A stretch of DNA of 64,000 nt from Postechiella marina (GCF_039538365.1 NZ_BAABCA010000005.1:186001-250000); one strand, 5' to 3'; shown: positions 7,879 through 16,692, counted from the stretch's first letter. The notes: generated from the sequence alone by a model not told the origin. Translations and numbers: made by a program.

Positions 7879-8898
7879 TCAATTAAGAAACCAATGGTTT
7901 AAAGAATCCTCATTGAGAGCTTGTGCTAGTCCATTTGTAAACTCAAAAGCATTTACATTCCTATCTGAAAAAGTATCAATATAACTGCTCTTATTGGCTG
8001 ATGTAAATAGGTTATATACATTCCACAAGTTTATATTTCCATCTGGTTTTTTACAAAACCTTTCATCTTGATAATAGTCCTTTGATATAGTGGTTATCTG
8101 CCCGTCATTAAGGAGCAAAGATGGGATTTCTAGTTTCTGTTCCCTAGGTAAAAATCCATAAAGCCTGCATCTACCTACCAACTGAGCAAATTGCTGTTCT
8201 GTAAGGTTGTACTCTGTTAATTGCTTCATCTGCAACAGGTGTTTCTCTGCATCATACGTTTCTATAAGCTCCATTATTTTGCTAGACAATTCATGTGTAC
8301 CGCCTACACGCATTTCATTAGCCATTCCATCTGTACTAATACATAAGTTGCAACACACCATATTCTGAAAACCTATAAACACTTGAAACTTTTCTACAGA
8401 CTTTTTGCTGTAAAGATTCTCCTTGTTGTATGCACGAACTCCACCTATTGTAAGAGCTAATTCGTTTCCATTAATAGTTTCAGTTATACTAGGTACACGA
8501 ATTATAAATGCCATCCTCTCATAATAAATAGTCTTTTCGTGGTCTAACAAGTCTTTTGCAGATTTATGAATTGCACTTGGTACACGTCCTTTAATTTGAT
8601 GGCTAATGCGTATTTCAGGTTCATCTATACTATGATGTAAAAACACTTTATTAGCACAATTATGTGCTACATCTATAAATTCTTGATGACTTATTGTGCG
8701 CTCATTATCTTTACTAAACACAGGGATAATACAATCCTTTTGTAAATGAGGAAGACTAACACTTGTTGTGTTAGCCTCAATGAATGGATTGTGCTTATAT
8801 GTGGGTGTTACGAGCTTATTTAAGCTACTTTCTAGCTGAATTACAGGTGTAACTGGCAAAAGCTCTAACCTTGGCTTAGGCGTGATTTGTAGTTCCAT
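7879..8898 (-). CDS. DUF3871 family protein
   Basis: A 339-residue protein that matches the DUF3871 family, found almost only in Bacteroidota mobile elements and prophages. Function unknown. Features that fit are the opening MELQITPKPRLELLP, the central ELALTIGGVRAYNKEN and FQNMVCCNLCISTDG, and the C-terminal WNVYNLFTSANKSSYIDTF. Its layout, with a conserved loading of Asn and aromatic residues near the C-terminus, resembles phage-type DUF932 proteins thought to act in DNA metabolism. ATG at 8898 overlaps the end of the Sak4-like ATPase gene by 23 bp, so the two form an operon. Confidence 0.75.
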   Translation of the reverse strand: MELQITPKPRLELLPVTPVIQLESSLNKLVTPTYKHNPFIEANTTSVSLPHLQKDCIIPVFSKDNERTISHQEFIDVAHNCANKVFLHHSIDEPEIRISHQIKGRVPSAIHKSAKDLLDHEKTIYYERMAFIIRVPSITETINGNELALTIGGVRAYNKENLYSKKSVEKFQVFIGFQNMVCCNLCISTDGMANEMRVGGTHELSSKIMELIETYDAEKHLLQMKQLTEYNLTEQQFAQLVGRCRLYGFLPREQKLEIPSLLLNDGQITTISKDYYQDERFCKKPDGNINLWNVYNLFTSANKSSYIDTFSDRNVNAFEFTNGLAQALNEDSLNHWFLN

Positions 8899-9739
8899 TA
8901 CTTGAAATATTTTGAGGGTTTAACAATTTCTTTTTAGATTCAATAGTTTCTTTCTGAAGTTTAAAATCTTCATCCAAATCTTTCATAGTGTAATATTGAT
9001 TATAAAGCTGTCTTAAAGTCTCAATATCATTACAGTTTTTAATCTGCTCTCTAACTTCATCTAGGCTAGTGCCATTATTACACCAATCTAGAATTTTCTT
9101 CCCTGTGGCAGAATTAATGGTAAACTCTGGCTTACCAGAAAACAAGTTGGTTCTGTCCTTACTAGCCACTGCAAAGTGCTTAGAATCTATATCAAAGACC
9201 AATGTAAATTCATAATCTACCCCGTCTCTTTGTACAGCCTTTAATCCTACTTTCTCAGGGATGTATTTACCATCTTTTTGGTTTAGCACATAATCCTGTT
9301 TAGTTCTCATTGTAGCAATAATATGAGCATCTGCTTGAAGTATCTTATTTACAAAAGCTTTTTGTCTCGGAGTTATTTTGTTCCAATTTGTAAATGAATT
9401 ACCTGGTAGCTTAGAATGAAAATCTATAAGTTCATCCCAGCATTGACTTATTCCATCAAGAATCACCACATTCATTTTAGCTTTTAGACATATATCAATA
9501 GCTTCACAATATTTTTCTGGTGTAAATGGAGGCGTTAATGAAAGTACATTGTACTGTCCTAGATGAGCGTACAAATCTGCACTACCATTTTCTGTGTCTA
9601 TAATAGCTACTTTAGTTAAGTCTCCATTGGTTAGTCCTTTTGCTAGAAGTAAACTTGAATATGTTTTTCCACTTCCAGCACTTCCTTGTAATGCCATTTT
9701 AATCTTGGCAAGTTTTCTGTGCGATTGTCTTAAGTTCAT
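8876..9739 (-). CDS. Sak4-like RecA-fold ATPase
   Basis: A 287-residue ATPase with Walker A GSAGSGKT (19-26) and Walker B VVILDGIS (91-98), followed by a WDE segment and an ATMRTKQDYVL strand. This order matches the phage AAA_24/Sak4 group, single-domain relatives of RAD51/RecA that support single-strand annealing recombination. It probably acts in replication or recombination of the element, with the overlapping DUF3871 gene. The C-terminal 70 residues are helical and charged. ATG at 9739 is the first in frame. The 424 bp before it hold hairpins and no gene. Confidence 0.8.
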   Translation of the reverse strand: MNLRQSHRKLAKIKMALQGSAGSGKTYSSLLLAKGLTNGDLTKVAIIDTENGSADLYAHLGQYNVLSLTPPFTPEKYCEAIDICLKAKMNVVILDGISQCWDELIDFHSKLPGNSFTNWNKITPRQKAFVNKILQADAHIIATMRTKQDYVLNQKDGKYIPEKVGLKAVQRDGVDYEFTLVFDIDSKHFAVASKDRTNLFSGKPEFTINSATGKKILDWCNNGTSLDEVREQIKNCNDIETLRQLYNQYYTMKDLDEDFKLQKETIESKKKLLNPQNISSNGTTNHA

Positions 9740-9793
9740 TGTTTATAATTTTAAAGATTAATATGTTATTTAAATTGTATTCAGATTAAACTG

Positions 9794-9828
9794 AAAAAGC
9801 ATCTTACTGAAGTAGTAAAATGCTTTTT
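9794..9828. terminator. Hairpin with U-tract before the Sak4-like gene
   Basis: AAAAAGCAT (9794-9802) and ATGCTTTTT (9820-9828) form a perfect 9-bp stem, with a shorter TTACT/AGTAG stem inside the loop. T-runs flank both sides, as in a two-way intrinsic terminator. It lies 55-90 bp upstream of the Sak4-like start, so on the minus strand it could also act as an attenuator. Confidence 0.5.
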
Positions 9829-9911
9829 TTAAATGTGTTTTTTAAGAAATGGCTATTAGCTATAAAACACTCTTAACTCCTGTATTCATTAGGAAATGTC
9901 AGATTTTTTAG

Positions 9912-10155
9912 TAATTTTGCATGTATACATAACAAACAAAATCACTACTTTAATAAGTAGTCCTCGTCCAGAGTTCCTGCGTTGAAAATAATAACATTTT
10001 CCAGGATGGGAAGATTTAAAAAGAAACCCTATTAGTTTAGTAACTAGGTAATTTAATCTAGAACTCGTCCAGTTTTGATAGGTCAGTTATATAGTATAAA
10101 ATTTCGTGATTTAGTTTACTCCTTATATAGATGTATTACCAAATCACGAAAAACT
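9912..10155 (+). ncRNA. Candidate structured small RNA
   Basis: A gene-free stretch on the plus strand starts with TAATTTTG (9912-9919, a TAnnTTTG match) and the perfect palindrome ATGTATACAT (9921-9930). Three hairpins follow: ACTACTT/AAGTAGT with a 4-nt loop (9944-9961), CCTG-CGTT-GAAAAT/ATTTTC-CAGG (9976-10005), and a weaker one at about 10028-10047. The 11-bp stem TTTCGTGATTT/AAATCACGAAA (10102-10151) closes it. CTCGTCCAG occurs twice, at 9963-9971 and 10064-10072. It has the layout of a transcribed RNA with a terminator, but could equally be an origin. No known RNA family is recognised. Confidence 0.35.
10102..10153. repeat. Inverted repeat with second copy of the 17-bp box
   Basis: TTTCGTGATTT (10102-10112) pairs perfectly with AAATCACGAAA (10141-10151). 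The right arm lies in the 17-mer TACCAAATCACGAAAAA (10137-10153), identical to 2487-2503. It sits 10 bp after the stop of the helicase gene, where it may act as a terminator for that gene or as a site used by an element protein. Confidence 0.6.
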
Positions 10156-10163
10156 TTTAGACG

Positions 10164-12689
10164 TTAATATGATTTAATCACACCATCAACTACTTTTATC
10201 TTCGTCATATTCTCTTCTGGTAAAGTAACTATTGCAGGAGAAATAAAGTCTAGAGTTTTTGAAGGTTCATAAATAGGGTATTCAGTAAGAATCATATCTC
10301 GATCTACTCCATCTATTTTCTTTGTTTCTAGTTCAAACATATCTTGTTTAAGATATTTATAGAACCTATTAAGCTTTTTCTCAATTGTTTCATTTGAATT
10401 TAAAAATCTTTTGAACTCAAAGATTTCATTAATTATAAAAGAGTCATTTTCACAAATAATACTACACATGGATTCAAAGACCTCCATTTCTTCTCTAGTA
10501 AAAAAATTACTAATAGGCGTTTTATCAATATATTTTATCTCTACACTTTTAATAATCCTAGTCTGGACACTACTTAAAAGTTTAATCCTGAAATAATCTA
10601 GACTCAAATAAGCCTCAACAACTGGTTTTACTTCACCAGATAAGTTTTCTAGTTGATTTAACCTATTCGCATGAGAAATACACCCTCTAAAATAATCACC
10701 TCTGGTGTACTCGCTATCCTGTACCCAACCATTTGAGCTTTTAAATCTGCCCTTAAACTCTTCATTGCTTGGATAAAGTTTCCTTTGAATAAAAGCTACT
10801 AATTGAGTTTCAAAAACTCTACTCTCATAAGGTTTCACAAACATATAAGCACTATCAACACCATACATCTTAACTTGATAATTATCAAAAATTTCATTTC
10901 TGATTTCATGATAAACATATGTGTCTGTTACTTGTTTTCTTAGGGAGTTGAACCAATCTACATCAAAATAGTTTTCATAAAACTTATTAAAACAAAACTG
11001 TAGTTTATCAACCTTAAAATTCTGAATAGGGTTCATGTTGGTATAGACAAGATTGCAGTTTACAAATTGGTTTGCAGCAGTACTATAACTGACATAACCC
11101 GAAAGGTCTTTCCCTAGAAATTTGTATTTATTAGCTAAATACTTTTCTCCATCTTCTAACTGAAATAATTTAAATTCAGGAAATTCCAATCTAACCTTAT
11201 CAACTCTATTATCTCTAACACTATTAATATGTGAAATACTTGCTTCTACATTAGATTTTAGTTCATTATTATAAAAGTTACTTAGAATATCATTTTGATT
11301 GTCAAGAGGTATGTAATCAATGGTCTTCCTATCTACAATGTCATTTAAACTAGGTCTAGTACTTTGGTATTGTATAGGCTCAAAATAATGCTTGAACACC
11401 TCTTTTTGAGATTCATTAAATGGAAATGAATCATAATTAAAATTAGTGGGTCTTGGAAGTAATATATGGATTTCTCCTTTTTCCCTTTTTCTTGCTAAAG
11501 CTTGTATGATGTTATTAATTCCATCACTAAAAATACCATAGCTACTTTTAAAATCTCCCCTTGCTGTGATAGGTGGAAAAATGAGTATAAAGGCATGATT
11601 CTCTTTTTCTATACTAACACCTGACTTGAAATTTGTACCAATGTTACACTTATTTTCATTGTACCTACCTTTAATATAATCCCTATCTATTCTTGAGTTG
11701 TTCTCTAATCCAGAAGTACAATCATTAATATCCTCACCATATTTATCATTTAGCAACTTTCCAACACCCTCTTCTTTACTACTAATGATACTTTTACATA
11801 GCTTCTTTGAAAAACAGAGTATATCTATATCTAAGTCTCTTTCAATTACACTATCAACTATACTAATCAAATTTCCATTTTCATTTGAATAACTTCTAGC
11901 ATTATCATAGTAGAGGTATAAATCACTTAACTTTTCAGGTATTCTAACTCTTTCAGCTTCTAGTATTTTGATTTTATCATGTGTTAGTTCTGCTAAATAT
12001 TCAATAACAATTTTAGATGCTTCACTATAAGTTGCACTAATAACAAAGTTTTTATGAATAACATTACGCCATTTCCAAAGATTAAAAACAAACTTCTCTT
12101 TGAAATTATGAATGGAATCATGTATTTCATCATAAATAAATATGACTTTCTTATTGTTGCTTTCACAATAGTTTACCATACCATCAAGATACCTTCTCTT
12201 TGCAATAGAATTTATATAACTATCCTCTCCTGGATTACCTAATAAGGCATTAATGGTTACTATATGCACTCTTTTATTAGTATAATCAATATGCTCTTCT
12301 CCGATAGATTCATGTCTGTAAATATCACCCTCAGAGATTTCAGCTTTTCTCTGAATATCATCATAGTACTGTTCTACTAAACTTAGAAAAGGAGAAGCTA
12401 CAAAAATCACATATTCTTGGTTTTCATAGAACTGTTTGATAGCTCTTATAATTGCTGTGGTCTTACCACTTCCAACACCACAGTTTACAACTACTGTATT
12501 AGATTCATCAATAGATATATTTTCAATAAAAGAATCCCCTATGTAACCATTATTAAGTTCAAGGTTTACTTTTTCTTCAACTTCAAAATAAGGGAAATCT
12601 TCAGAGTTTATTTTTTTAAACTCTACAGGATAGTCTTGGAAATGTTGATTGGGTAGGTTCATAATAAATATTAAAATTAACTGTGCCAT
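10164..12689 (-). CDS. SF2 helicase-like protein
   Basis: An 841-residue protein with superfamily 2 helicase motifs in order: Walker A GVGSGKTT (71-78), DExH box YDEIH (186-190), motif III SAT (218-220), a motif V-like GTNFKSGVSIE (351-361) and motif VI QALARKR (396-402). The last 430 residues match nothing I know. It may unwind DNA in replication of the element. It has no nuclease motif and does not look like a known restriction subunit. ATG at 12689 is the longest start; ATG at 12662 (MNLPNQHFQDYP) is also plausible. It follows the integrase gene by 26 bp, so both are probably on one transcript. Confidence 0.75.
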   Translation of the reverse strand: MAQLILIFIMNLPNQHFQDYPVEFKKINSEDFPYFEVEEKVNLELNNGYIGDSFIENISIDESNTVVVNCGVGSGKTTAIIRAIKQFYENQEYVIFVASPFLSLVEQYYDDIQRKAEISEGDIYRHESIGEEHIDYTNKRVHIVTINALLGNPGEDSYINSIAKRRYLDGMVNYCESNNKKVIFIYDEIHDSIHNFKEKFVFNLWKWRNVIHKNFVISATYSEASKIVIEYLAELTHDKIKILEAERVRIPEKLSDLYLYYDNARSYSNENGNLISIVDSVIERDLDIDILCFSKKLCKSIISSKEEGVGKLLNDKYGEDINDCTSGLENNSRIDRDYIKGRYNENKCNIGTNFKSGVSIEKENHAFILIFPPITARGDFKSSYGIFSDGINNIIQALARKREKGEIHILLPRPTNFNYDSFPFNESQKEVFKHYFEPIQYQSTRPSLNDIVDRKTIDYIPLDNQNDILSNFYNNELKSNVEASISHINSVRDNRVDKVRLEFPEFKLFQLEDGEKYLANKYKFLGKDLSGYVSYSTAANQFVNCNLVYTNMNPIQNFKVDKLQFCFNKFYENYFDVDWFNSLRKQVTDTYVYHEIRNEIFDNYQVKMYGVDSAYMFVKPYESRVFETQLVAFIQRKLYPSNEEFKGRFKSSNGWVQDSEYTRGDYFRGCISHANRLNQLENLSGEVKPVVEAYLSLDYFRIKLLSSVQTRIIKSVEIKYIDKTPISNFFTREEMEVFESMCSIICENDSFIINEIFEFKRFLNSNETIEKKLNRFYKYLKQDMFELETKKIDGVDRDMILTEYPIYEPSKTLDFISPAIVTLPEENMTKIKVVDGVIKSY

Positions 12690-12715
12690 AAATATATTAC
12701 AACACAGTCTATTTC

Positions 12716-13915
12716 TTACTTTTTATTTAACTTTTCACTTAACTTTTCTATCTGCTCACTAACTTTATTATTTACCACTTTAGCATAATGGTCTTGGGTT
12801 ACTGATAATTTCGAATGTCCAAGCAACTTAGACACTATTTCCATAGGTACATCATTGTATAATAATACTGTTGTTGCAAATGTTTTTCTAGCAATATGAT
12901 GTGTAAGTTTCTTTTTTATACCTAGCACTTCTGCTATTTCCTTTAGATAAGAATTAAACTTCTGGTTAGTAATAATAGGTAATTCATTATCATATTTATC
13001 TAAAATAGCTTTTGCTTTAGAAAGTAATGGTACAGATATATAAGAGCCTGTTTTTTGTCTTGTCATTTCAATCCACTCATTGCCATCAAACCCTATTTGT
13101 ATATGCTTAGAGCTTAGTGTTGCCATTTCATTATATGCTAGTCCTGTATAACAGCAGAACACAAATAAATCTTTAACATTTTGTAGCCTAGTCTGGCTAA
13201 AAGTATGATTTTCCAACCTAGCTAATTCTTCAACTGACAAGTAAACAATTTTGGTCTTGTACTTTTTGTTTTTATACAAGTTGAAAGGATCTCTACTTAA
13301 ATAGTTTTCTGCTATAGCAAATTGAATAATCTTCTTAACCCTTTGCATACTTCTATAGATAGTAGCTTGCTTTAAATGTAGTTCAGTCTTAAAGTAGTAC
13401 TCCAAGTCCTTAATAAACTTTAAATCTAGATTACTAAGTTTAACATCTTTCTTCTTATAAAACACTTTTATAAACTCTGCTACTTTCCTCCTACTTTCAA
13501 TATACCTACTCCATGAGAGTTCATTAAAATCTACACCTATTAACTTTTTAGTCTTTTCATTATGTAAGTCATAAGCACCTAATATGGTTATTTCCTCTTT
13601 AGAGTCTTCTCCCCTAAACTTTCTATAAATATCATCTACATCAAACTCATTAGGTAGGATTTGAAGCATTAAAAAAGCCTCATTAATCTTTTGACTAATA
13701 AGGCTTAAATGACCATTAACAATACTATTTTCCTTGCTGGTGGGTTTTGCTTGTTGTTCTTTACTTTTCCAATAATCTGGATTTATAAAAAGCCCTGTAG
13801 AAAATATTTTTCTTTTTTTAGAATATGTAATCCTACACCTTATAGGACATAATCCTCTTTTGTTTGTTTTAACTTTATTAAGTAAAAACAATATTGATAT
13901 TTTATAATCATTCAT
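12716..13915 (-). CDS. int: Tyrosine site-specific integrase
   Basis: A 399-residue tyrosine recombinase that inserts and excises the element. It has an N-terminal arm-type DNA-binding domain (about 5-100), a SAM-like core-binding domain (about 110-210) and a catalytic domain (about 225-390). Visible catalytic residues are Lys288, His340-x-x-Arg343, His367 and the nucleophile Tyr377 in VTQDHYAKV. The first catalytic Arg is missing: the usual TGLR reads TGLA (257-260). This substitution occurs in several integrases of Bacteroidota, so the enzyme need not be dead. It is placed just beyond the 3' end of tRNA-Arg, as expected for integration there. Confidence 0.93.
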   Translation of the reverse strand: MNDYKISILFLLNKVKTNKRGLCPIRCRITYSKKRKIFSTGLFINPDYWKSKEQQAKPTSKENSIVNGHLSLISQKINEAFLMLQILPNEFDVDDIYRKFRGEDSKEEITILGAYDLHNEKTKKLIGVDFNELSWSRYIESRRKVAEFIKVFYKKKDVKLSNLDLKFIKDLEYYFKTELHLKQATIYRSMQRVKKIIQFAIAENYLSRDPFNLYKNKKYKTKIVYLSVEELARLENHTFSQTRLQNVKDLFVFCCYTGLAYNEMATLSSKHIQIGFDGNEWIEMTRQKTGSYISVPLLSKAKAILDKYDNELPIITNQKFNSYLKEIAEVLGIKKKLTHHIARKTFATTVLLYNDVPMEIVSKLLGHSKLSVTQDHYAKVVNNKVSEQIEKLSEKLNKK

Positions 13916-13935
13916 AATTTTATAGTTTAAAAAAG

Positions 13936-13980
13936 GGTGTACCTAAAGACAAAAAGGTCTACCCTATGGTGTACCTGAAG
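13936..13980. promoter_or_regulatory. Paired 13-bp repeats upstream of the integrase
   Basis: GGTGTACCTAAAG (13936-13948) and GGTGTACCTGAAG (13968-13980) differ at one base and lie 32 bp apart, about three helical turns. A related AGGTCTACCCT (13955-13965) between them forms an imperfect hairpin with the first copy. They lie 20-65 bp before the integrase ATG and are candidates for integrase arm sites or an operator. Confidence 0.45.
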
Positions 13981-14069
13981 AGGCATACTTTTTATATAAA
14001 ATAAATTTAACTAAAGTAATGGTTTAGATACTATAAAGTCTGTGAAGCACTACAAACCCTATAAAAACA

Positions 14070-14101
14070 AAAAAGACCTACTATTTCTAGTAAGTCTTTT
14101 T
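14070..14101 (-). terminator. Intrinsic terminator of tRNA-Arg
   Basis: On the minus strand the RNA folds into a 14-bp stem (one G-U pair) closed by a GAAA tetraloop and ending in five U. It begins 2 bp after the tRNA-Arg 3' end. The arms are 14070-14083 and 14088-14101. Confidence 0.75.
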
Positions 14102-14102
14102 G

Positions 14103-14176
14103 TGAGCCCTGAAGGATTCGAACCTTCGACCGCCTCCTTAGAAGGGAGGTGCTCTATCCAGCTGAGCTAAGAGCCC
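14103..14176 (-). tRNA. tRNA-Arg(TCT)
   Basis: The 74-nt gene has a full cloverleaf: acceptor GGGCTCT pairing with AGGGCTC through two G-U pairs, D-arm AGCTCAGCTGGATAGAGC, anticodon stem CCTCC/GGAGG with loop CTTCTAA (anticodon TCT), and T-arm GAAGG-TTCGAAT-CCTTC. The CCA end is not encoded. A terminator follows, then the integrase, so this is the likely integration target. Confidence 0.95.
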
Positions 14177-14205
14177 GTAGTTTTTATGTTTCTACGAAAA
14201 CAGTG

Positions 14206-14280
14206 TCGGGGTGGCAGGATTCGAACCTGCGACCTCCGCGTCCCAAACGCGGCGCGATAACCGGGCTACGCTACACCCCG
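14206..14280 (-). tRNA. tRNA-Pro(TGG)
   Basis: The 75-nt gene has acceptor CGGGGTG/CACCCCG, anticodon stem CCGCG/CGCGG with loop TTTGGGA (anticodon TGG) and T-arm GCAGG-TTCGAAT-CCTGC. CCA is not encoded. It lies 29 bp upstream of tRNA-Arg on the same strand, so the two are probably cut from one transcript. Confidence 0.95.
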
Positions 14281-14334
14281 AATAAAATAAAACTGAACAT
14301 TAATTGGGAATTCAATTTTAAGTAATACTTTTTG

Positions 14335-14423
14335 CGGAGAGACAGGGATTCGAACCCTGGGTAAGTGTTTCCACCTACGACGATTTAGCAAACCGCTCCT
14401 TTCGGCCACTCAGGCACCTCTCC
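14335..14423 (-). tRNA. tRNA-Ser(GCT)
   Basis: The 89-nt gene has acceptor GGAGAGG with a CTCTCC 3' strand, a long variable arm as in class II tRNAs, anticodon loop TTGCTAA (anticodon GCT) and T-arm CAGGG-TTCGAAT-CCCTG. CCA is not encoded. It is the first tRNA of the three-gene cluster, downstream of the pgpH-type gene. Confidence 0.95.
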
Positions 14424-14513
14424 AGTTTTAATGAACGTAGCAATAAATTGCGGGTGCAAATGTAATACAACATCTTTAAGAATACAACTATTTTATTTAC
14501 TTTTTTTAAAAAA

Positions 14514-16562
14514 TTATTCGGGATATTCTATTCTTAAATGGTAAATATTTGCAAGCTTGCGTTTTAGCACTTTTTTAATAGACTCAATTTCTTTAAAAGT
14601 TATGTTGGCATTTAAAAATTGCCCTTCGTCTATTTGCTTATTTATAATATTTTCTACAAAATCGTTAATTTTTGTCGATGTAGGATTTTTTAAACTCTTA
14701 GATGCAGCTTCAACACTATCGCACATCATCAATATGGCAGTTTCTTTACTAAAAGGTTTTGGCCCTGGGTAGCTAAAGTCTGCTTTTTCTACATTGGCGT
14801 TTATTCCTTTTTCTTTCATATAAAAATAATACACAACACTTGTACCATGGTGTGTTCTTATAAAATCTATAACCCGATCTGGTAAATTATTTTTTCTTGC
14901 TATTTCAATACCATTAATAACATGGTCTGTTATAATTTCTGCACTTTCTTTAGAGGTAAGTTCGTCGTGCGGATTAATACCTGTAGATTGGTTTTCTGTA
15001 AAGTAATTTGGGTTTACCATTTTACCTATATCATGATAAAGTGCTCCTACCCTAACCAACATAGCATTAGCACCTATTTCATTTGCTGATGCTTCTGCCA
15101 AATTTGCTACGTTTAAAGAGTGATGAAAAGTACCTGGCGATACATTAGCAAGTTCTTTAAGTAGTTTAGAATTAGTGTCTGACAATTCTAAAAGAGAAAC
15201 ATCACTTACCAAACCAAACAATTTTTCGTAAGCATAAATTAACGGTTGCACAAATAAAGTGGCTAAACCACATAGTATAAAAAGCAGAAAGGTTTCCCAA
15301 TTTAAAGACTCTGCGCTTCCTTCGTGTATTACAAAAAATGCGAAATAAGCTATTATATAAATTAAAGTAATTTGTCCTACCGATATAAATAAATTAGCCC
15401 GCTTATACAGTTCAGATACTGTTAAAATAGTAACAATACCAGCTATAATTTGTAAAAACATATATTCGTAACTATTAGGCACAATAGATCCTAAAAGCAA
15501 AACAGTTATTACGTGTGCAAAAAGCCCTAACCTAGCATCAAAAAAGGCCTTGAATATTAAAGGCAATATACAAATAGGTACCACATAAATATACTGCGAA
15601 TTATAATTTACAACCAAAGTTGTAATTAAAACCATTAAAAAAATATTAAAGAAAATAAATGTCACTTTTGTATTATTTTCAAAAACATCGCTTCTATACT
15701 TCCTTAAAAACAAAAGCAACATTAAAAGTGCTAAAGACACTAATAATGTATAGGCAAACAAAATTAAGTTATAATTAGCATCGCTCCATACTTGAGATTC
15801 GTATTCAGACTGTAAAGATTTTAACTTTAAAAATTTATCACCTTCTACAACTTCGCCCTTAGATATAAGTAAGGTTTCCTTTTCTACACTCCCTCTTGCA
15901 TAAGAAATTTTACTTAATTCTGACTGTAAAGCCCTTTCTGTAAAAGCCTTATCGTAACTTAAATTAGGCTCTATAATATCAAAAAAAAGAGCAACAAAAT
16001 CTGTTTTATAATTTAAAAAATTATGTTTAACTAAATGTTTGCTTATATGTGCAGAAATTTCGTTTTGCGTAATTAAATTATCGAAACTGGTTGTTTGCTT
16101 TTTTACCCGATTATCTAAAATAACAACAGCTTTGTTTTTATCAAACTCATAATCTTCACTTAAAACACCGTATTTGTATAATTCTGAGATAATATTTTTA
16201 CCTGTAGTAAAAAGTAATGTAGATTCTACTTTAGAAATAGAGTCAGAAAAAACACTTTTAAACTGATTATCATATAAATTATTAATTTTTTTTCTTACTG
16301 TATTATCAATATTAAAATATAAAACAGACTGCTCTAAAATTTTATTTTTTTCTGCCGATATTTCTTCTTCAGATTTTTTTATGGCAAAATTAAAAGGCGC
16401 ATATAAATTCTCTGATTGCCAAGGCTTTCCTCTTTCAAAATTATATTTAAATTTTCCGCTTTTAGGAAACAAATAAACAATTAAAATAGTAGTACTTATA
16501 AACAATAAAGTCTTATAGATTAAGGAGTGATTTCGATAAAGTTTGTTTATAAAGTCCTTCAT
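14514..16562 (-). CDS. pgpH: 7TM-HD c-di-AMP phosphodiesterase, PgpH type
   Basis: A membrane HD-domain hydrolase, 682 residues, of the 7TMR-HDED/PgpH family, whose studied members split cyclic di-AMP. It has one N-terminal membrane helix (about 17-33), an extracytoplasmic domain (about 36-262), seven hydrophobic segments (about 265-445) and a cytoplasmic HD domain (about 475-640). Metal-site residues are His481 in FHHSLNVANLAE, His510-Asp511 in YHDIGK, and the later DHVINGIEIAR and RTHHGTSVVYYFY motifs. Length and layout are those of the family. It is a housekeeping gene outside the mobile element, with a TAnnTTTG box 20 bp before the ATG. Confidence 0.92.
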   Translation of the reverse strand: MKDFINKLYRNHSLIYKTLLFISTTILIVYLFPKSGKFKYNFERGKPWQSENLYAPFNFAIKKSEEEISAEKNKILEQSVLYFNIDNTVRKKINNLYDNQFKSVFSDSISKVESTLLFTTGKNIISELYKYGVLSEDYEFDKNKAVVILDNRVKKQTTSFDNLITQNEISAHISKHLVKHNFLNYKTDFVALFFDIIEPNLSYDKAFTERALQSELSKISYARGSVEKETLLISKGEVVEGDKFLKLKSLQSEYESQVWSDANYNLILFAYTLLVSLALLMLLLFLRKYRSDVFENNTKVTFIFFNIFLMVLITTLVVNYNSQYIYVVPICILPLIFKAFFDARLGLFAHVITVLLLGSIVPNSYEYMFLQIIAGIVTILTVSELYKRANLFISVGQITLIYIIAYFAFFVIHEGSAESLNWETFLLFILCGLATLFVQPLIYAYEKLFGLVSDVSLLELSDTNSKLLKELANVSPGTFHHSLNVANLAEASANEIGANAMLVRVGALYHDIGKMVNPNYFTENQSTGINPHDELTSKESAEIITDHVINGIEIARKNNLPDRVIDFIRTHHGTSVVYYFYMKEKGINANVEKADFSYPGPKPFSKETAILMMCDSVEAASKSLKNPTSTKINDFVENIINKQIDEGQFLNANITFKEIESIKKVLKRKLANIYHLRIEYPE

Positions 16563-16581
16563 ATGGTACGAATAATATTTT

Positions 16582-16589
16582 CAAATGTA
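16582..16589 (-). promoter_or_regulatory. Putative -7 promoter box of the pgpH-type gene
   Basis: On the minus strand this reads TACATTTG, matching the TAnnTTTG element of Bacteroidota, 20 bp before the ATG at 16562. No clear TTG at -33 is seen. Confidence 0.45.
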
Positions 16590-16692
16590 ATAAATTTCTA
16601 AGCGTTGCGCTGCTTTTTATAAAACAGTATTCCTTCTAATTTCTATTAAAAAATCATTATTTTCGCTGATAGTAAATTTAAGGTAAACTAAA

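Larger units (their letters stand above)
1..14102. mobile_element. Integrative element, right part, next to tRNA-Arg
   Basis: The stretch holds a tyrosine integrase next to a tRNA-Arg gene, an SF2 helicase-like protein, a Sak4-like ATPase, a DUF3871 protein, a RadC-like JAB protein and a restriction cargo. This gene set is typical of integrated elements of Bacteroidota and unlike the housekeeping genes that follow. The integrase lies just downstream of the tRNA 3' end, the usual place for tRNA-targeting elements. I found no second copy of the tRNA 3' end in the window, so the left end is taken to lie further left. No relaxase, conjugation or phage structural gene is seen, so the transfer mode is unknown. 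The boundary at 14,102 is inferred. Confidence 0.6.

Noticed and set aside
1..14102. A conjugative or phage structural module
   Set aside because: No relaxase, Tra, VirB, terminase or capsid-like protein is visible, so the element's transfer type stays open.
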